DNA of 64,000 nucleotides, taken from contig JAFBIU010000012.1 of assembly GCA_021531775.1 (NCBI GenBank), positions 40,416 through 104,415 of the forward strand, given 5' to 3'. Numbering within the stretch: the first letter of the stretch is position 1; every line of letters begins with the position of its first letter. The translations under genes and the position numbers were made by a program. The notes under the pieces are model-generated. The model was not told the DNA's origin, made no database searches, and worked only from the letters and a program-made list of their open reading frames with translations. Positions 8,707 through 18,569 of this stretch are shown piece after piece. This DNA comes from Parabacteroides distasonis (GTDB lineage: Bacteria > Bacteroidota > Bacteroidia > Bacteroidales > Tannerellaceae).

Positions 8707-9286
8707 AACCATTCATATCGAAGCGGGCCAGGCCCTTCGCCTGGACTTGCATAATAAACGGATGAATCGGACACGCCAAAGCTGTTTGGGAAAACGTGAC
8801 GAACTTCATCTGGAGGATTATCTGGAAACAGCCCCCCATCAAGTGCGCACCAAATGCCATGTAGCGTATGCCGACCAGATCCTGGAGATCACCTACGATC
8901 CCTATCGCATACGACCTGTCCATTCCCTCCAGCTGGTGCAAGATGACCAGGCCGACTATACGTACAAATATAGCGACCGCTCCTGTCTGAATCGGGCATT
9001 TGCCCAACGGGGAACGGCAGATGACGTTCTCATTGTCCGAAAAGGAGTCTTGACCGATACGACCATCTGCAACATTGCCTTGTGGGATGGAGTTAGTTGG
9101 TGGACGCCCGAGCAGCCCTTGTTGGCAGGTACCCATCGAGCTGCCTTATTGGCTACCGGAGCGATCCGGGAAAGGAGGATTCACGATACCGATCTGTCAC
9201 ATTACAGTCGGATTCGCCTGTTCAATGCCATGATCGATTTTGGGGAGGTGGAATTGCCCGTCAATGCTATCCGAATGCTTTCCTGA
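8690..9286 (+). CDS. pabC: Aminotransferase class IV, probable aminodeoxychorismate lyase
   Basis: A 198-residue PLP-dependent fold-type IV protein, shorter than the usual 270 or so. The lysine in YTYKYSDRS is the likely PLP-binding residue, and DTTICNIALWDG with QPLLAGTHRA match the class IV signature region. By position directly after and overlapping pabB it most likely splits aminodeoxychorismate into 4-aminobenzoate and pyruvate. Its 3' end overlaps the convergent lipB gene by 20 bp. No terminator hairpin was seen at this junction. Confidence 0.82.
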   Translation: MCLFIETIHIEAGQALRLDLHNKRMNRTRQSCLGKRDELHLEDYLETAPHQVRTKCHVAYADQILEITYDPYRIRPVHSLQLVQDDQADYTYKYSDRSCLNRAFAQRGTADDVLIVRKGVLTDTTICNIALWDGVSWWTPEQPLLAGTHRAALLATGAIRERRIHDTDLSHYSRIRLFNAMIDFGEVELPVNAIRMLS

Positions 9287-9932
9287 AAAGCGTAAGCAAC
9301 TGCTCTTTGGCACATGCCATATCTTGGGTGGCCCCCAATTCCTGAGCCAAGGAGGTGACCCCTTTGTCGGTAAATCCACACGGGTTGATCAACGAAAAAT
9401 AGGATAGATCCGTATTGATGTTCAAGGCAAAGCCATGCATGGTCACGAAGCGGCTACTCTTCACGCCTATGGCACATATCTTACGGGCATGTCCCGGCAC
9501 ATGCGGATCCATCCATACCCCTGTGGCACCAGCCAACCGTTCGCCCCGAAGACCATAAAGGGCCATGAAACGGATGACAATCTCTTCCAACGTCTCGATG
9601 TAATGTCGCAAGCCCATCTGCCAACACTCCAGATCGAATACCGGATAGCCTGTAATCTGCCCCGGGCCATGATAGGTGATGTCTCCTCCCCGATTGATGT
9701 GATACAAACTGATGCCACGTTGATCCAGCAAGGAGGCGGACACCAACAAGTTGGAGTCTTTGCCACTTTTACCCAGGGTCAATACCGGGTCATGCTCACA
9801 AAAAAAGAGTTGATTGGGGGCGGTAGTGCCCTGCCGCTTGGCAGCCAACAATGCATCATACGCCTCTGTCTGGCAAGCCAATGCATCCGCATAAGCGATA
9901 CGGCCCAAATCCCTGTAAATAAAACGATCCAT
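9267..9932 (-). CDS. lipB: Octanoyl-[ACP]:protein N-octanoyltransferase
   Basis: A 221-residue LipB that moves octanoate from ACP to lipoyl domains. Signatures are RGGDITYHGPGQITGYP (about 81-97), the lysine of RKICAIGVKSS (Lys151) and the catalytic cysteine in NPCGFTDKG (Cys185). Lipoyl synthase, the next enzyme of the pathway, is encoded far away at 38592. The gene is preceded by a terminator of xylA and overlaps pabC tail-to-tail. Confidence 0.94.
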   Translation of the reverse strand: MDRFIYRDLGRIAYADALACQTEAYDALLAAKRQGTTAPNQLFFCEHDPVLTLGKSGKDSNLLVSASLLDQRGISLYHINRGGDITYHGPGQITGYPVFDLECWQMGLRHYIETLEEIVIRFMALYGLRGERLAGATGVWMDPHVPGHARKICAIGVKSSRFVTMHGFALNINTDLSYFSLINPCGFTDKGVTSLAQELGATQDMACAKEQLLTLFRKAFG

Positions 9933-9960
9933 TTTCTTGGTCTGACACGATATAACAGAA

Positions 9961-9985
9961 AGAGGAGGCCCTTACAGCCTCCTCT
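9961..9985 (-). terminator. Terminator after xylA
   Basis: A perfect 9-bp stem (AGAGGAGGC and GCCTCCTCT) closes a 7-nt loop just past the xylA stop. On the minus strand it is followed by the T-rich TTCTGTTATAT. It separates xylA from lipB. Confidence 0.7.
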
Positions 9986-10005
9986 CTCCCAATAAAGCAA
10001 TGCTA

Positions 10006-11334
10006 TTAAATATACTGATTGATAATCATCTCATACAATTCCTGCTGACCGCTGATCTGCTTCGGTTCGCCATCACGCAAAGCAATCGCACGCAAATCTT
10101 CCAACGTCAACTTGCCCTCTTCGAAAGCCTTACCTTCGCCACTATCGAAGCTGGCGTAACGAGCGGCACGCATCTGCTTGTAGTCTGAATGCTCCAAGAT
10201 ATCAGCAGCCACCATCAAAGCACGTGCAAAAGCATCCATACCAGAGATGTGTGCATAGAAGATATCCTCCAGATCCGTTGAGTTACGACGTGTCTTCGCG
10301 TCAAAGTTCGTGCCACCTGTCGTCAGACCACCATTGTCCAAGATCACCAACCAAGCCTGTGTCAGTTCATACAAGTCAACCGGGAACTGGTCTGTATCCC
10401 AACCATTCTGATAATCACCACGGTTCGCATCGATACTGCACAACATGCCGGCATCTGCAGCTGCCTGCAACTCATGCTCGAAGGTATGACCAGCCAAAGT
10501 AGCATGGTTCACCTCAATGTTCAAGGCAAAGTCCTTGTCCAGACCATAATGACGCAAGAAACCGATTACAGTCTCTGAATCCACATCATACTGATGTTTT
10601 GTCGGTTCCATAGGTTTCGGCTCGATCAAGAACGTACCCTTGAAACCATTCTTACGACCATAATCACGGGCCATCGTCAGCATCATAGCCAAATGCTCCT
10701 TCTCACGCTTCATGTTGGTATTCAACAGGCTCATATAGCCTTCACGACCGCCCCAGAATACATAATTCTCGCCACCTAAAGCAATACAAGCATCAATGGC
10801 ATTCTTGATCTGAGTGGCTGCACAAGCTACTGCCGGGAAATAGGGATTGGTAGCAGCACCATTCATGTAACGCTTGTTGCTGAATACGTTAGCAGTTGAC
10901 CACAACAACTTCTTACCCGTAGCAGCCTGATGTTCCTTGGCATATTCTACCATCGTCTGCAGACGTTTTTCGAACTCAGCCAAGGTCGGAGCCTCATCCA
11001 CTACATCCACATCGTGGAAGCAGTAATAGGGGATGGAACATTTGGTCATGAATTCAAATGCAGCATCCATCTTATATTTCGCACGTGAAATCGGATCGGT
11101 TCCAGCGTTCCAAGGGAAAGCCTTCGTAGAACCACCGAACTGATCGCCACCCTCTGCACACAACGTATGCCAGTAAGCCATGGAGAAGCGCAAGTGCTCC
11201 TTCAAGGTCTTGCCCATCACTACCTTATTCTCATCATAATAATGAAAGGCCAGCGGGTTCTTTGATTCACGACCTTCAAACTGGATCTTTCCAATACCCG
11301 GAAAGAATTCTTTTTCTCCTTTAAAATAATCCAT
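10006..11334 (-). CDS. xylA: Xylose isomerase
   Basis: A 442-residue class II xylose isomerase converting D-xylose to D-xylulose. Characteristic parts are the [10 protein letters not shown] and [10 protein letters not shown] start, [12 protein letters not shown] near 105, [15 protein letters not shown] near 195, [16 protein letters not shown] near 235 and [13 protein letters not shown] [16 protein letters not shown] near 300, which hold the metal ligands and catalytic residues. Length agrees with Bacteroides enzymes used in yeast engineering. It follows xylB with a 47-bp gap on the same strand. No transporter or regulator lies beside the pair. Confidence 0.96.
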   Translation of the reverse strand: MDYFKGEKEFFPGIGKIQFEGRESKNPLAFHYYDENKVVMGKTLKEHLRFSMAYWHTLCAEGGDQFGGSTKAFPWNAGTDPISRAKYKMDAAFEFMTKCSIPYYCFHDVDVVDEAPTLAEFEKRLQTMVEYAKEHQAATGKKLLWSTANVFSNKRYMNGAATNPYFPAVACAATQIKNAIDACIALGGENYVFWGGREGYMSLLNTNMKREKEHLAMMLTMARDYGRKNGFKGTFLIEPKPMEPTKHQYDVDSETVIGFLRHYGLDKDFALNIEVNHATLAGHTFEHELQAAADAGMLCSIDANRGDYQNGWDTDQFPVDLYELTQAWLVILDNGGLTTGGTNFDAKTRRNSTDLEDIFYAHISGMDAFARALMVAADILEHSDYKQMRAARYASFDSGEGKAFEEGKLTLEDLRAIALRDGEPKQISGQQELYEMIINQYI

Positions 11335-11381
11335 AATGTATTTTATTTAGTTGATAAAGTTGTAATCTATACGCTATTGCT

Positions 11382-12872
11382 TTACGCTTCGATCTGCCGG
11401 TTCAGCCGATCTTTCCAGAGATCATACGCACCACAATACTTGTCTGCCTTCAATCCATCCGGCTCGATGACATCGATTTTCTTCAAGGAAGCAAATGCCT
11501 CTTCTGCAGTTCGGTAAATGCCAGCACCAATACCGGCACCCTTGGCAGCACCCACCGCACCATTCGTATCATACAGTTCGATGATGGCTCCGGTCACACC
11601 GGCCAACGCCTCACGGAAAATCGGGCTCAGGAACATATTGGCATGACCTGCACGAATCACCTGGATATCGATACCCATCTCATTCATGATGTCCATACCA
11701 TATTTAAAGGAAAAGACAATGCCCTCCTGAGCAGCTCGAGCGATATGCGCCTTGTTGTGAATGTTGAAGTTCAAGCCATGCATCGAACAATCCACCTGCT
11801 TGTTTTGCAACATACGTTCTGCTCCATTGCCAAACGGCAGGATCGAAAGGCCCTCGGCTCCAATGGGTACAGAAGCGGCCAAGTCATTCAACTCGCTATA
11901 GCTGATGCCATCGGGAGCCACATTCCGCTTCACCCACGAATTCAAGATACCGGTTCCATTGATGCAAAGCAACACACCCAAACGGGTCTGCTCATCCGTA
12001 TGGTTGACATGGGCAAAGGTATTGACACGCGACAACGTATCGTAATTGACCTTACCATTAACGCCATACACCACACCACTGGTGCCACCTGTTGCTGCAA
12101 TCTCACCCGGATTCAGCACATTCAACGACAAGGCATTATTAGGCTGGTCACCCGCACGGTATGTAACCGGAGTACCCTTCTTCAATCCCAATTCAGCCGC
12201 CACCGAACCCAACATCTCGCCTTGCAGACCGAATGTAGGACGGATGGCCGGAATCAGATCCTTGCTGAAACCATAGTAATTCATCAGCTCTTCCGAGATG
12301 CCGTTCTGCTGGAAATCCCAGAAAATACCCTCCGACAAACCGGAAACAGTCGTCACGATATCACCCGTCATGCGCATGGCAATGTAATCGCCCGGCAACA
12401 TGATCTTGTCGATTTGACGGAAAATCTGCGGTTCGTACTCCTTGACCCAAGCCAACTTGGAAGCGGTAAAATTTCCGGGTGAATTCAGCAGGTGCGAAAG
12501 ACACTGTTTCTCCCCTATATTGCGGAAAGCCCTATCGCCATACGTAACCGCACGACTGTCGCACCAGATGATCGAGGGACGCAACACCTGCTGATTCTTA
12601 TCCACAACTACCAAGCCATGCATTTGATAAGAAATGCCAATGGCCTCGATGTCTTCACCTTTCACACCGGAAGTATGCAAGGCAGACTGCAAAGCCACCT
12701 TAAAATAGCTCCACCAATCTTCCGGCACTTGCTCGGCCCATCCGGGTCGAACAGCTTTGATGGGAGCCTCTTCTTTCGGATAAAAGTCCGAAGCGACAGT
12801 CAATCCGCTCTCCGAATCCACAATGGAAACCTTGACGGAAGAACTGCCAACGTCACAACCTAACAAATACAT
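11382..12872 (-). CDS. xylB: Xylulokinase
   Basis: A 496-residue FGGY-family carbohydrate kinase that phosphorylates D-xylulose. The N-terminal LLGCDVGSSSVKVSI is the phosphate-1 loop of the ASKHA fold, IGISYQMHGLVVVD the substrate-binding region, and ATGGTSGVVYG near 255 the second ATP motif. It is directly upstream of xylA and starts about 25 bp after serS ends, so read-through from serS is possible. Confidence 0.93.
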   Translation of the reverse strand: MYLLGCDVGSSSVKVSIVDSESGLTVASDFYPKEEAPIKAVRPGWAEQVPEDWWSYFKVALQSALHTSGVKGEDIEAIGISYQMHGLVVVDKNQQVLRPSIIWCDSRAVTYGDRAFRNIGEKQCLSHLLNSPGNFTASKLAWVKEYEPQIFRQIDKIMLPGDYIAMRMTGDIVTTVSGLSEGIFWDFQQNGISEELMNYYGFSKDLIPAIRPTFGLQGEMLGSVAAELGLKKGTPVTYRAGDQPNNALSLNVLNPGEIAATGGTSGVVYGVNGKVNYDTLSRVNTFAHVNHTDEQTRLGVLLCINGTGILNSWVKRNVAPDGISYSELNDLAASVPIGAEGLSILPFGNGAERMLQNKQVDCSMHGLNFNIHNKAHIARAAQEGIVFSFKYGMDIMNEMGIDIQVIRAGHANMFLSPIFREALAGVTGAIIELYDTNGAVGAAKGAGIGAGIYRTAEEAFASLKKIDVIEPDGLKADKYCGAYDLWKDRLNRQIEA

Positions 12873-12896
12873 AACTCGAGTTTTTTATTGAAAGTT

Positions 12897-14171
12897 TTAG
12901 CAAATCATATCACAGCCCATATAGGGTACCAAGGCCTTCGGGATGCGGATACCCTCCGGTGTCTGGTTGTTTTCCAGCAGGGCAGCCACAATACGAGGCA
13001 AAGCCAATGCACTACCGTTCAAGGTGTGGCACAACTGGATCTTTTTGTTGGCATCGCGATACCGACACTTCAAGCGGTTGGCCTGATAAGTGTCAAAGTT
13101 CGAAACGGAACTGACCTCCAACCAACGCTTCTGAGCTTCGGAATAGACCTCAAAGTCGAAACAGATGGCCGACGTAAAGCTCATGTCACCACCACACAGG
13201 CGCAAGATCCGGTAGGGCAATTCCAGCTTCTTCAACAGTCCCTCCACATGATCCAGCATCTCCTGATGCGACTGCTTGGAGTGTTCCGGTGTATCGATAC
13301 GGACAATCTCGATCTTGGAAAACTCATGCAGACGGTTCAAGCCACGCACATCCTTGCCATACGAACCCGCTTCGCGACGGAAACATTGCGTATAAGCACA
13401 ATTCTTGATCGGCAACTGCTTCTCGTCCAGAATCACATCCCGATAGATATTGGTCACGGGCACCTCGGCTGTCGGAATCAGATAGAGATCATCCAGATTG
13501 CAATGATACATCTGACCCTCCTTGTCGGGCAACTGACCCGTACCGTAGCCGGAAGCCGCATTGACCACCGTCGGAGGCATTACCTCCAAATAACCGGCTG
13601 CCCGGGCCTCATCCAAGAAGAAATTGATCAAGGCACGTTGCAAGCGGGCACCCATTCCTTTGTAAACCGGGAAGCCGGCACCTGTAATCTTGACTCCCAG
13701 ATCGAAGTCAATCAAATCATACTTCTTGGCCAATTCCCAGTGAGGCAGAGCATCCTTGGGCAGTTCTGTCTCCATGCCACCCATCCGCTCTACCACATTA
13801 TCTTCTGCGCTAACACCCTCCGGCACCTCATCATACGGGATATTCGGAATGGTGTACAATATATTCTGCAAATCCTCGGCTGCCTGATCCATGGTAGCCT
13901 GCAACGACTTGTTGGCCTCTTTGATCTCGGCAACCCGTTGCTTGGCCACTTCCGCCTCAGCCTTCTTGCCCTCCTTCATCAAACCACCGATCGACTTCGA
14001 AAGTGTATTGACTTCAGACAGGTTCTTATCTAACAAATTCTGTGTACCACGTCTCTTCTCATTCAGTTCGAGCACTTTGGCAATCGTTTCCTGCGCATTC
14101 TTAAAATGCTTCTTCTCCAGACCACGAATCACACGGTCTGTTTCTTCTGTAATTAATTTGAGCGTCAACAT
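12897..14171 (-). CDS. serS: Seryl-tRNA synthetase
   Basis: A 424-residue class II aminoacyl-tRNA synthetase. The first 110 residues form the charged coiled-coil arm that grips the long variable arm of tRNA-Ser. The catalytic core shows motif 2 (CFRREAGSYGKDVRG, about 262-276) and motif 3 (LNGSALALPRIVAALLENNQ, about 385-404). Full length. A -7-like TAACTTTG lies about 33 bp upstream. Confidence 0.96.
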   Translation of the reverse strand: MLTLKLITEETDRVIRGLEKKHFKNAQETIAKVLELNEKRRGTQNLLDKNLSEVNTLSKSIGGLMKEGKKAEAEVAKQRVAEIKEANKSLQATMDQAAEDLQNILYTIPNIPYDEVPEGVSAEDNVVERMGGMETELPKDALPHWELAKKYDLIDFDLGVKITGAGFPVYKGMGARLQRALINFFLDEARAAGYLEVMPPTVVNAASGYGTGQLPDKEGQMYHCNLDDLYLIPTAEVPVTNIYRDVILDEKQLPIKNCAYTQCFRREAGSYGKDVRGLNRLHEFSKIEIVRIDTPEHSKQSHQEMLDHVEGLLKKLELPYRILRLCGGDMSFTSAICFDFEVYSEAQKRWLEVSSVSNFDTYQANRLKCRYRDANKKIQLCHTLNGSALALPRIVAALLENNQTPEGIRIPKALVPYMGCDMIC

Positions 14172-14203
14172 TGCTTTTTTCTTACATTAATTCTATTGAA
14201 TGA

Positions 14204-14211
14204 CAAAGTTA
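14204..14211 (-). promoter_or_regulatory. Probable -7 element for serS
   Basis: The minus strand reads TAACTTTG, a match to TAnnTTTG, about 33 bp before the serS ATG. The -33 box is not clear (a TTG lies 24 bp upstream). Confidence 0.45.
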
Positions 14212-14246
14212 TAAAATATCATAGGAATGCCACATCAATTTGGAGC

Positions 14247-14289
14247 AAAAAAAATGGCCGACAAAACCTTTTTCAAGATTTTGCCGACC
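14247..14289 (-). terminator. Rho-independent terminator of rpsP
   Basis: On the minus strand a 13-bp stem forms between 14289-14277 and 14268-14256 once three G-U pairs are allowed, with an 8-nt loop, followed by ATTTTTTTT. The same DNA read on the plus strand has mismatches, so the terminator is clearly for the minus strand. Confidence 0.85.
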
Positions 14290-14319
14290 CAGTTCTGTTT
14301 TCGGGAAAAGCCGATTTTA

Positions 14320-14868
14320 TTATTCAGCGCTCTCTGCTGCCGGAGCCTCTTCCGTAGCAGCCGCAGCTGCAGCCTCTTCAGCAGCCTTAGCAGCTGCTGC
14401 AGCAGCCAACTCAGCCTTCTTCTGAGCTACCACTTCTGCTTTTGCCTTATTCACCTCTTTTTCTGCTTCCAGACGAGCCTTAGCCACCTCACGAGCAGCT
14501 TCGCTGGCCTTGTCCTTCACAGCCTGCAAAGAAGCCTCTTTGCCCTTCTTCCAAGCCTGGAACTTCTCTTCCGCAGCAGCCTCGTCGAATGCACCCTTCT
14601 TTACACCTTCCAGCAAGTGCTTCTTCAAGCAAACGCCTTCGCGAGAAAGGATGTTACGAGTTGTATCTGTCGGTTGAGCACCTACTTGTAACCAATACAA
14701 AGCTCTTTCGAAGTTCAAATCTACTGTAGCAGGATTAGTGTTCGGATTATAAGAACCTATCCTTTCAATAAATCTTCCATCACGTGGAGCCCTGCTGTCT
14801 GCGACTACGATCTGATAGAACGCATATCCCTTACGACCGTGTCTCTGCAATCTAATTTTTGTTGCCAT
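14320..14868 (-). CDS. rpsP: 30S ribosomal protein S16 with long Ala/Lys/Glu tail
   Basis: A 182-residue bS16. Residues 1-80 are the conserved ribosomal domain ([20 protein letters not shown], then [17 protein letters not shown]). The rest is a low-complexity extension: a helical Lys/Glu/Ala region and a C-terminal run dominated by Ala, Lys and Glu. E. coli S16 has only 82 residues; the extension is a known habit of Bacteroidetes S16. Single-gene unit with its own promoter (14908-14938) and terminator. Confidence 0.95.
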   Translation of the reverse strand: MATKIRLQRHGRKGYAFYQIVVADSRAPRDGRFIERIGSYNPNTNPATVDLNFERALYWLQVGAQPTDTTRNILSREGVCLKKHLLEGVKKGAFDEAAAEEKFQAWKKGKEASLQAVKDKASEAAREVAKARLEAEKEVNKAKAEVVAQKKAELAAAAAAKAAEEAAAAAATEEAPAAESAE

Positions 14869-14907
14869 GTTTGAATAATTAATTTAAGCTGTTTGTATTA
14901 GCGGGTG

Positions 14908-14938
14908 CAAAATTAGCTATTTATTCTTACATACAAAA
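14908..14938 (-). promoter_or_regulatory. Promoter of rpsP
   Basis: On the minus strand TTTTG (14938-14934) and TAATTTTG (14915-14908) are separated by 18 bp, fitting the Bacteroidetes -33/-7 pattern. Transcription would begin near 14900, about 30 nt before the rpsP start. Confidence 0.6.
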
Positions 14939-14998
14939 CATTTGACTCTTTTTTCTTTACTTTTTCATGAAAAGCCTCCTTCGCTATGGATCTTTTCT

Positions 14999-15006
14999 TA
15001 TCTTTG
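14999..15006 (+). promoter_or_regulatory. -7 element for pepP
   Basis: TATCTTTG matches TAnnTTTG and lies 25 bp before the ATG at 15031. Because it falls inside the 5' part of the longest open frame (14986), it argues that the first ATG at 14986 is not the start. Confidence 0.6.
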
Positions 15007-15030
15007 AGCCAATTTAAAAATTCACATAAC

Positions 15031-16416
15031 ATGTTTAGTAAAGATACATACATCGCCCGTCGGGCGAAACTGAAACAGACAATCGGTTCCGGATTGCTGT
15101 TGTTTTTGGGAAATGACGAGTGTGGCATGAATTATGCCGACAACACCTATCATTTCCGTCAGGATTCCACCTTCCTCTATTTCTTCGGTTTGCCGTATGC
15201 CGGACTGGCCGCCATTATCGACATCGACAACGACCGGGAGATCATCTTTGGGGATGAACTGACCATCGATGCCATTGTCTGGATGGGCATCCAGCCGACC
15301 CTCAAGGAGAAATCGGAAGCGGCCGGTATTACCGAAGTACGTCCGTTCAAAGAGATCGAGAGCTACCTGAAGCAGGCTCAACAGCAGAAACAGCCGATCC
15401 ATTACCTGCCGACCTATCGGGCCGAACATCAGGTGAAACTGTTCCAGTGGTTGGGCGTATTGCCGGGAGCCGAACAGCCCTCTATCCCCTTCATCTTGGG
15501 TGTTGTCAACCAACGCAACTACAAGAGCGAAGAGGAGATTGCCGAGATCGAAAAGGCTTGCGAAGTGACGGCAGACATGCACTTGGCTGCCATGCGTACG
15601 GTCCGTCCGGGCATTCGCGAATGTGAAGTAGCTGCTGCCGTAGCCGAGGCTGCCTATCGCCACAACTACGAACTCTCCTTCCCGATCATTGCCACCATCA
15701 ACGGACAGACATTGCACAATCACGACCACAGCCACCTGATCAAGAGTGGCGACATGCTGTTGCTGGATGCAGGTGCCGAGACAGAAATGGGTTATGCAGG
15801 TGATATGTCATCTACCATCCCGGCCGACGCCAAATTCACTACACGCCAACGTGAGATTTATGACATTCAGGTAGCCGCCCACGAAGCAGCCGTAGCCGCT
15901 TTGAAGCCGGGCGTTCCGTTTGTGGATGTCTATGAACTCTCTTGCAAAGTCATCATGGAGGGTCTGAAAGAGTTGGGCTTCGTCAAGGGTGACCCGATGG
16001 AAGCTGTCAAGGCTGGTGCGCACGCCATGTTCATGCCTTGCGGTCTGGGTCACATGATGGGTCTGGACGTACATGATATGGAGAACCTGGGCGAACAATA
16101 TGTAGGTTACGACGGACAACCCAAGAGCACCCAATTCGGTCGCAAGTCGTTGCGTCTGGGCCGCAAGCTGGAGCCGGGCTTCGTGCTGACCATCGAACCG
16201 GGTATCTATTTCATCCCCGAACTGATGGATCTCTGGAAGAGCCAGAACAAGTTTACCGAATTCATCAACTACGACAAGTTGTTTACCTATAAAGACTTCT
16301 CCGGTATCCGCAACGAAGAGGACTACCTGATTACGGCCGATGGTGCTCGTATGTTGGGTAAGAAAGTGCCGGTTCGTGCCGAAGACGTGGAAGCCTACAA
16401 AGCACAAAACAAGTAA
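15031..16416 (+). CDS. pepP: Xaa-Pro aminopeptidase (M24B)
   Basis: A 461-residue protein starting MFSKDTYIARRAKLK; an ATG 45 bp upstream is in frame but precedes the probable -7 element. Residues 1-170 form the aminopeptidase P N-terminal domain, the rest the pita-bread metallopeptidase. The metal ligands are recognisable in LLLDAGAETEMGYAGDMSS (two Asp), CGLGHMMGLDVHD (His), TIEPGIYF (Glu) and the late Glu in RNEEDYLIT. It removes N-terminal residues before proline. Followed by a strong terminator. Confidence 0.94.
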   Translation: MFSKDTYIARRAKLKQTIGSGLLLFLGNDECGMNYADNTYHFRQDSTFLYFFGLPYAGLAAIIDIDNDREIIFGDELTIDAIVWMGIQPTLKEKSEAAGITEVRPFKEIESYLKQAQQQKQPIHYLPTYRAEHQVKLFQWLGVLPGAEQPSIPFILGVVNQRNYKSEEEIAEIEKACEVTADMHLAAMRTVRPGIRECEVAAAVAEAAYRHNYELSFPIIATINGQTLHNHDHSHLIKSGDMLLLDAGAETEMGYAGDMSSTIPADAKFTTRQREIYDIQVAAHEAAVAALKPGVPFVDVYELSCKVIMEGLKELGFVKGDPMEAVKAGAHAMFMPCGLGHMMGLDVHDMENLGEQYVGYDGQPKSTQFGRKSLRLGRKLEPGFVLTIEPGIYFIPELMDLWKSQNKFTEFINYDKLFTYKDFSGIRNEEDYLITADGARMLGKKVPVRAEDVEAYKAQNK

Positions 16417-16429
16417 TAAAAAATCATCC

Positions 16430-16465
16430 AATAGCCACCGGAACCATTCCGTGTGGCTATTTTTG
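16430..16465 (+). terminator. Rho-independent terminator of pepP
   Basis: A two-part stem: AATAGCCAC pairs with GTGGCTATT (9 bp) and the inner CGGAA with TTCCG around a 3-nt loop, with a single bulged T. It ends in TTTTTGT. It lies directly after pepP and before the GH97 gene. Confidence 0.85.
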
Positions 16466-16491
16466 TACCACCACTCTAAAATACCATTTTC

Positions 16492-18489
16492 ATGAAACAA
16501 ATCTGGATTCTTCTGCTTTGCTGCCTGACCAACTCGCTTTGGGCAGCTAATGAGAAACACTTCGTTTTGCGGTCGCCCGACGGACATTTGGAAGTGAACG
16601 TATCGGTTGGCGAACAGGTCAACTACACCTTGAAACAGGATGGACAACTGCTGCTGGACAAGAGCCAAGTAGCCATGCAGTTGGCAGACACGAAAGGAAC
16701 CACCTTCGGTATCAACTCTCGTTTTGCCGGCAAGCGGGAACGAAGTGCCTCCGAAACCATCCCATCACCCTTCTACCGCACCCCCTCCATTTCAGTTGCT
16801 TACAACGAGCTGACCTTGAAATTCAAGGAGCCTTTTGCCTTGGTATTCCGGGCCTACAACGAAGGGGTTGCCTATCGTTTCGAAACCAGCTCGAAGGATT
16901 CTCTCCTCATCCGGAACGAAACAGCCGCCTTCCGGTTCGATCAGGACTACAAGAGCTACATGGCCTATTCGACCGCCCGTCCGGGTGGCGACCCCTATGC
17001 CATGGCCTTTCAGAATCTGTATGAAAAGGCAGCCTTGAGCCAGCAGACCCAAGAGAAGCCGGCCTTCCTGCCCATCACCATCGATTACGGTAAGGGGGTC
17101 AAACTGACCTTGACCGAAGCGGATTTGGAGAGCTATCCGGGCATGTTCGTCCGCTCCAAAGGGGCAGCCAAGTCTATCGAAGGTGAATTTGCGGCCTACC
17201 CGACGCGTATGGAGCACCACCCGACCCGCCACATGAGTCAGGTGAAGGGACGTGCCGACTTCATCGCCAAGACAGCCGGTAAGCGCACCTTCCCCTGGCG
17301 TGTCATGGCTGTCACAACAGATGATACCCAAATGCCGGTCAATCCGCTGGTCTATGCGTTGGCAGCTCCCAACCGGATTGGTGACTACAGTTGGGTCAAG
17401 ACAGGCCAAGTCGCATGGGACTGGTGGAACGACTGGGGCATTTCCGGAGTTGATTTCAAAGCAGGCATCAACACAGCCACCTATAAGCACTATATCGATT
17501 TCGCTTCCGAGAACCATATTCCCTTTATCGTGCTGGATGAGGGCTGGTACAACCCCAAGTCGGGCGATATGCTGACCATCGTCCCGGAGGTAGATCTGGC
17601 TGAACTGGTTCGCTATGGAAAATCGAAAAATGTAGAGCTGATGTTGTGGACCGTTTTCAATGTGTTGGACGAACAGTTGGAAGAGGCCTGCTCCAAATAT
17701 GCAGCCATGGGCATCCGCGGATTCAAGGTCGATTTCTTGGATCGGGACGACCAGACAGGTGTCGAGATGGTCTATCGGATTGCCGAAGCCTGTGCGCGCC
17801 ACAAGCTCACGCTCGACCTCCACGGAATCTACAAACCGACCGGCTTGAACCGTACCTATCCGAACATCATCAACTTCGAGAGCGTATTCGGTATGGAGGA
17901 GATGAAATGGAGCAAGATCGACAAAGACATGATGCAGTACGATGTAGAAATGCCCTTCATCCGCATGATGGCCGGACCATTGGACTATACGCCGGGAGCC
18001 ATGCGGAACGCTTCAAAGCGCAACTTCAAGGACATCTATTGGGATCCGTTGAGCCAGGGTACCCGTTGCCACCAGCTGGCCGTCTATATCGTGCACGATT
18101 CGCCCTTGACCATGTTGGCCGACAACCCCACCATCTACCGCCAAGAGCAGGAATGTACAGACTTCCTGACCAGTCTGCCAACCACCGGTTTCGAGGAGAC
18201 CCGTATCCTGCAAGCTGAATTGGGAGCCTACATCGTGACCGCCCGTCGCATCGGCAACCGTTGGATTGTGGGTGGCTTGACCAACTGGGATCCGCGAGAG
18301 ATCACGCTCGACCTCTCCTTCTTGGGCGAAGGAAGCTATGAGGCGACCCTCTTCCAGGATGGTGTGAATGCCGACCGTCAGGCAACGGACTACAAGAAGA
18401 TCACGTTCCGTTGTGATGCAAAGGGCAAACGGACCATTCCGTTGGCTCCGGGTGGCGGTTTTGCCATCTCGTTCGAGAAAAAGAACTAA
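16492..18489 (+). CDS. GH97 alpha-glucosidase/alpha-galactosidase-like enzyme
   Basis: A 665-residue exported glycoside hydrolase of family 97, as in SusB. A signal peptide (MKQIWILLLCCLTNSLWA) is followed by the N-terminal beta-sandwich (about 25-280), a TIM barrel (about 285-560) and a C-terminal beta domain. Recognisable core segments are WDWWNDWGISGVDF, IVLDEGWY, GIRGFKVDFLDRDDQ and HGIYKPTGLNRTYPN. The aspartate in KVDFLDRD suggests the retaining alpha-galactosidase-type arrangement rather than the inverting SusB arrangement, but this rests on motif reading only. Monocistronic, between two terminators. Confidence 0.9.
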   Translation: MKQIWILLLCCLTNSLWAANEKHFVLRSPDGHLEVNVSVGEQVNYTLKQDGQLLLDKSQVAMQLADTKGTTFGINSRFAGKRERSASETIPSPFYRTPSISVAYNELTLKFKEPFALVFRAYNEGVAYRFETSSKDSLLIRNETAAFRFDQDYKSYMAYSTARPGGDPYAMAFQNLYEKAALSQQTQEKPAFLPITIDYGKGVKLTLTEADLESYPGMFVRSKGAAKSIEGEFAAYPTRMEHHPTRHMSQVKGRADFIAKTAGKRTFPWRVMAVTTDDTQMPVNPLVYALAAPNRIGDYSWVKTGQVAWDWWNDWGISGVDFKAGINTATYKHYIDFASENHIPFIVLDEGWYNPKSGDMLTIVPEVDLAELVRYGKSKNVELMLWTVFNVLDEQLEEACSKYAAMGIRGFKVDFLDRDDQTGVEMVYRIAEACARHKLTLDLHGIYKPTGLNRTYPNIINFESVFGMEEMKWSKIDKDMMQYDVEMPFIRMMAGPLDYTPGAMRNASKRNFKDIYWDPLSQGTRCHQLAVYIVHDSPLTMLADNPTIYRQEQECTDFLTSLPTTGFEETRILQAELGAYIVTARRIGNRWIVGGLTNWDPREITLDLSFLGEGSYEATLFQDGVNADRQATDYKKITFRCDAKGKRTIPLAPGGGFAISFEKKN

Positions 18490-18517
18490 GCCGATTATAC
18501 ATTATATAATATAGGCA

Positions 18518-18549
18518 AGCACCCCGGACTGGTCATCAGCCGGGGTGTT
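18518..18549. terminator. Hairpin terminator between convergent genes
   Basis: CACCCCGG (18520-18527) pairs with CCGGGGTG (18540-18547), with an inner CTG/CAG pairing around a 5-nt loop, then TTCTTATT on the plus strand. It lies between the GH97 gene and the convergent reductase gene. Confidence 0.8.
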
Positions 18550-18569
18550 CTTATTAGGGGGAGCTACTC

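Noticed and set aside
12888..14033. 381-codon plus-strand ORF opposite serS
   Set aside because: Shadow of serS, His/Gln/Leu-rich as expected from antisense of a coding frame; no family.
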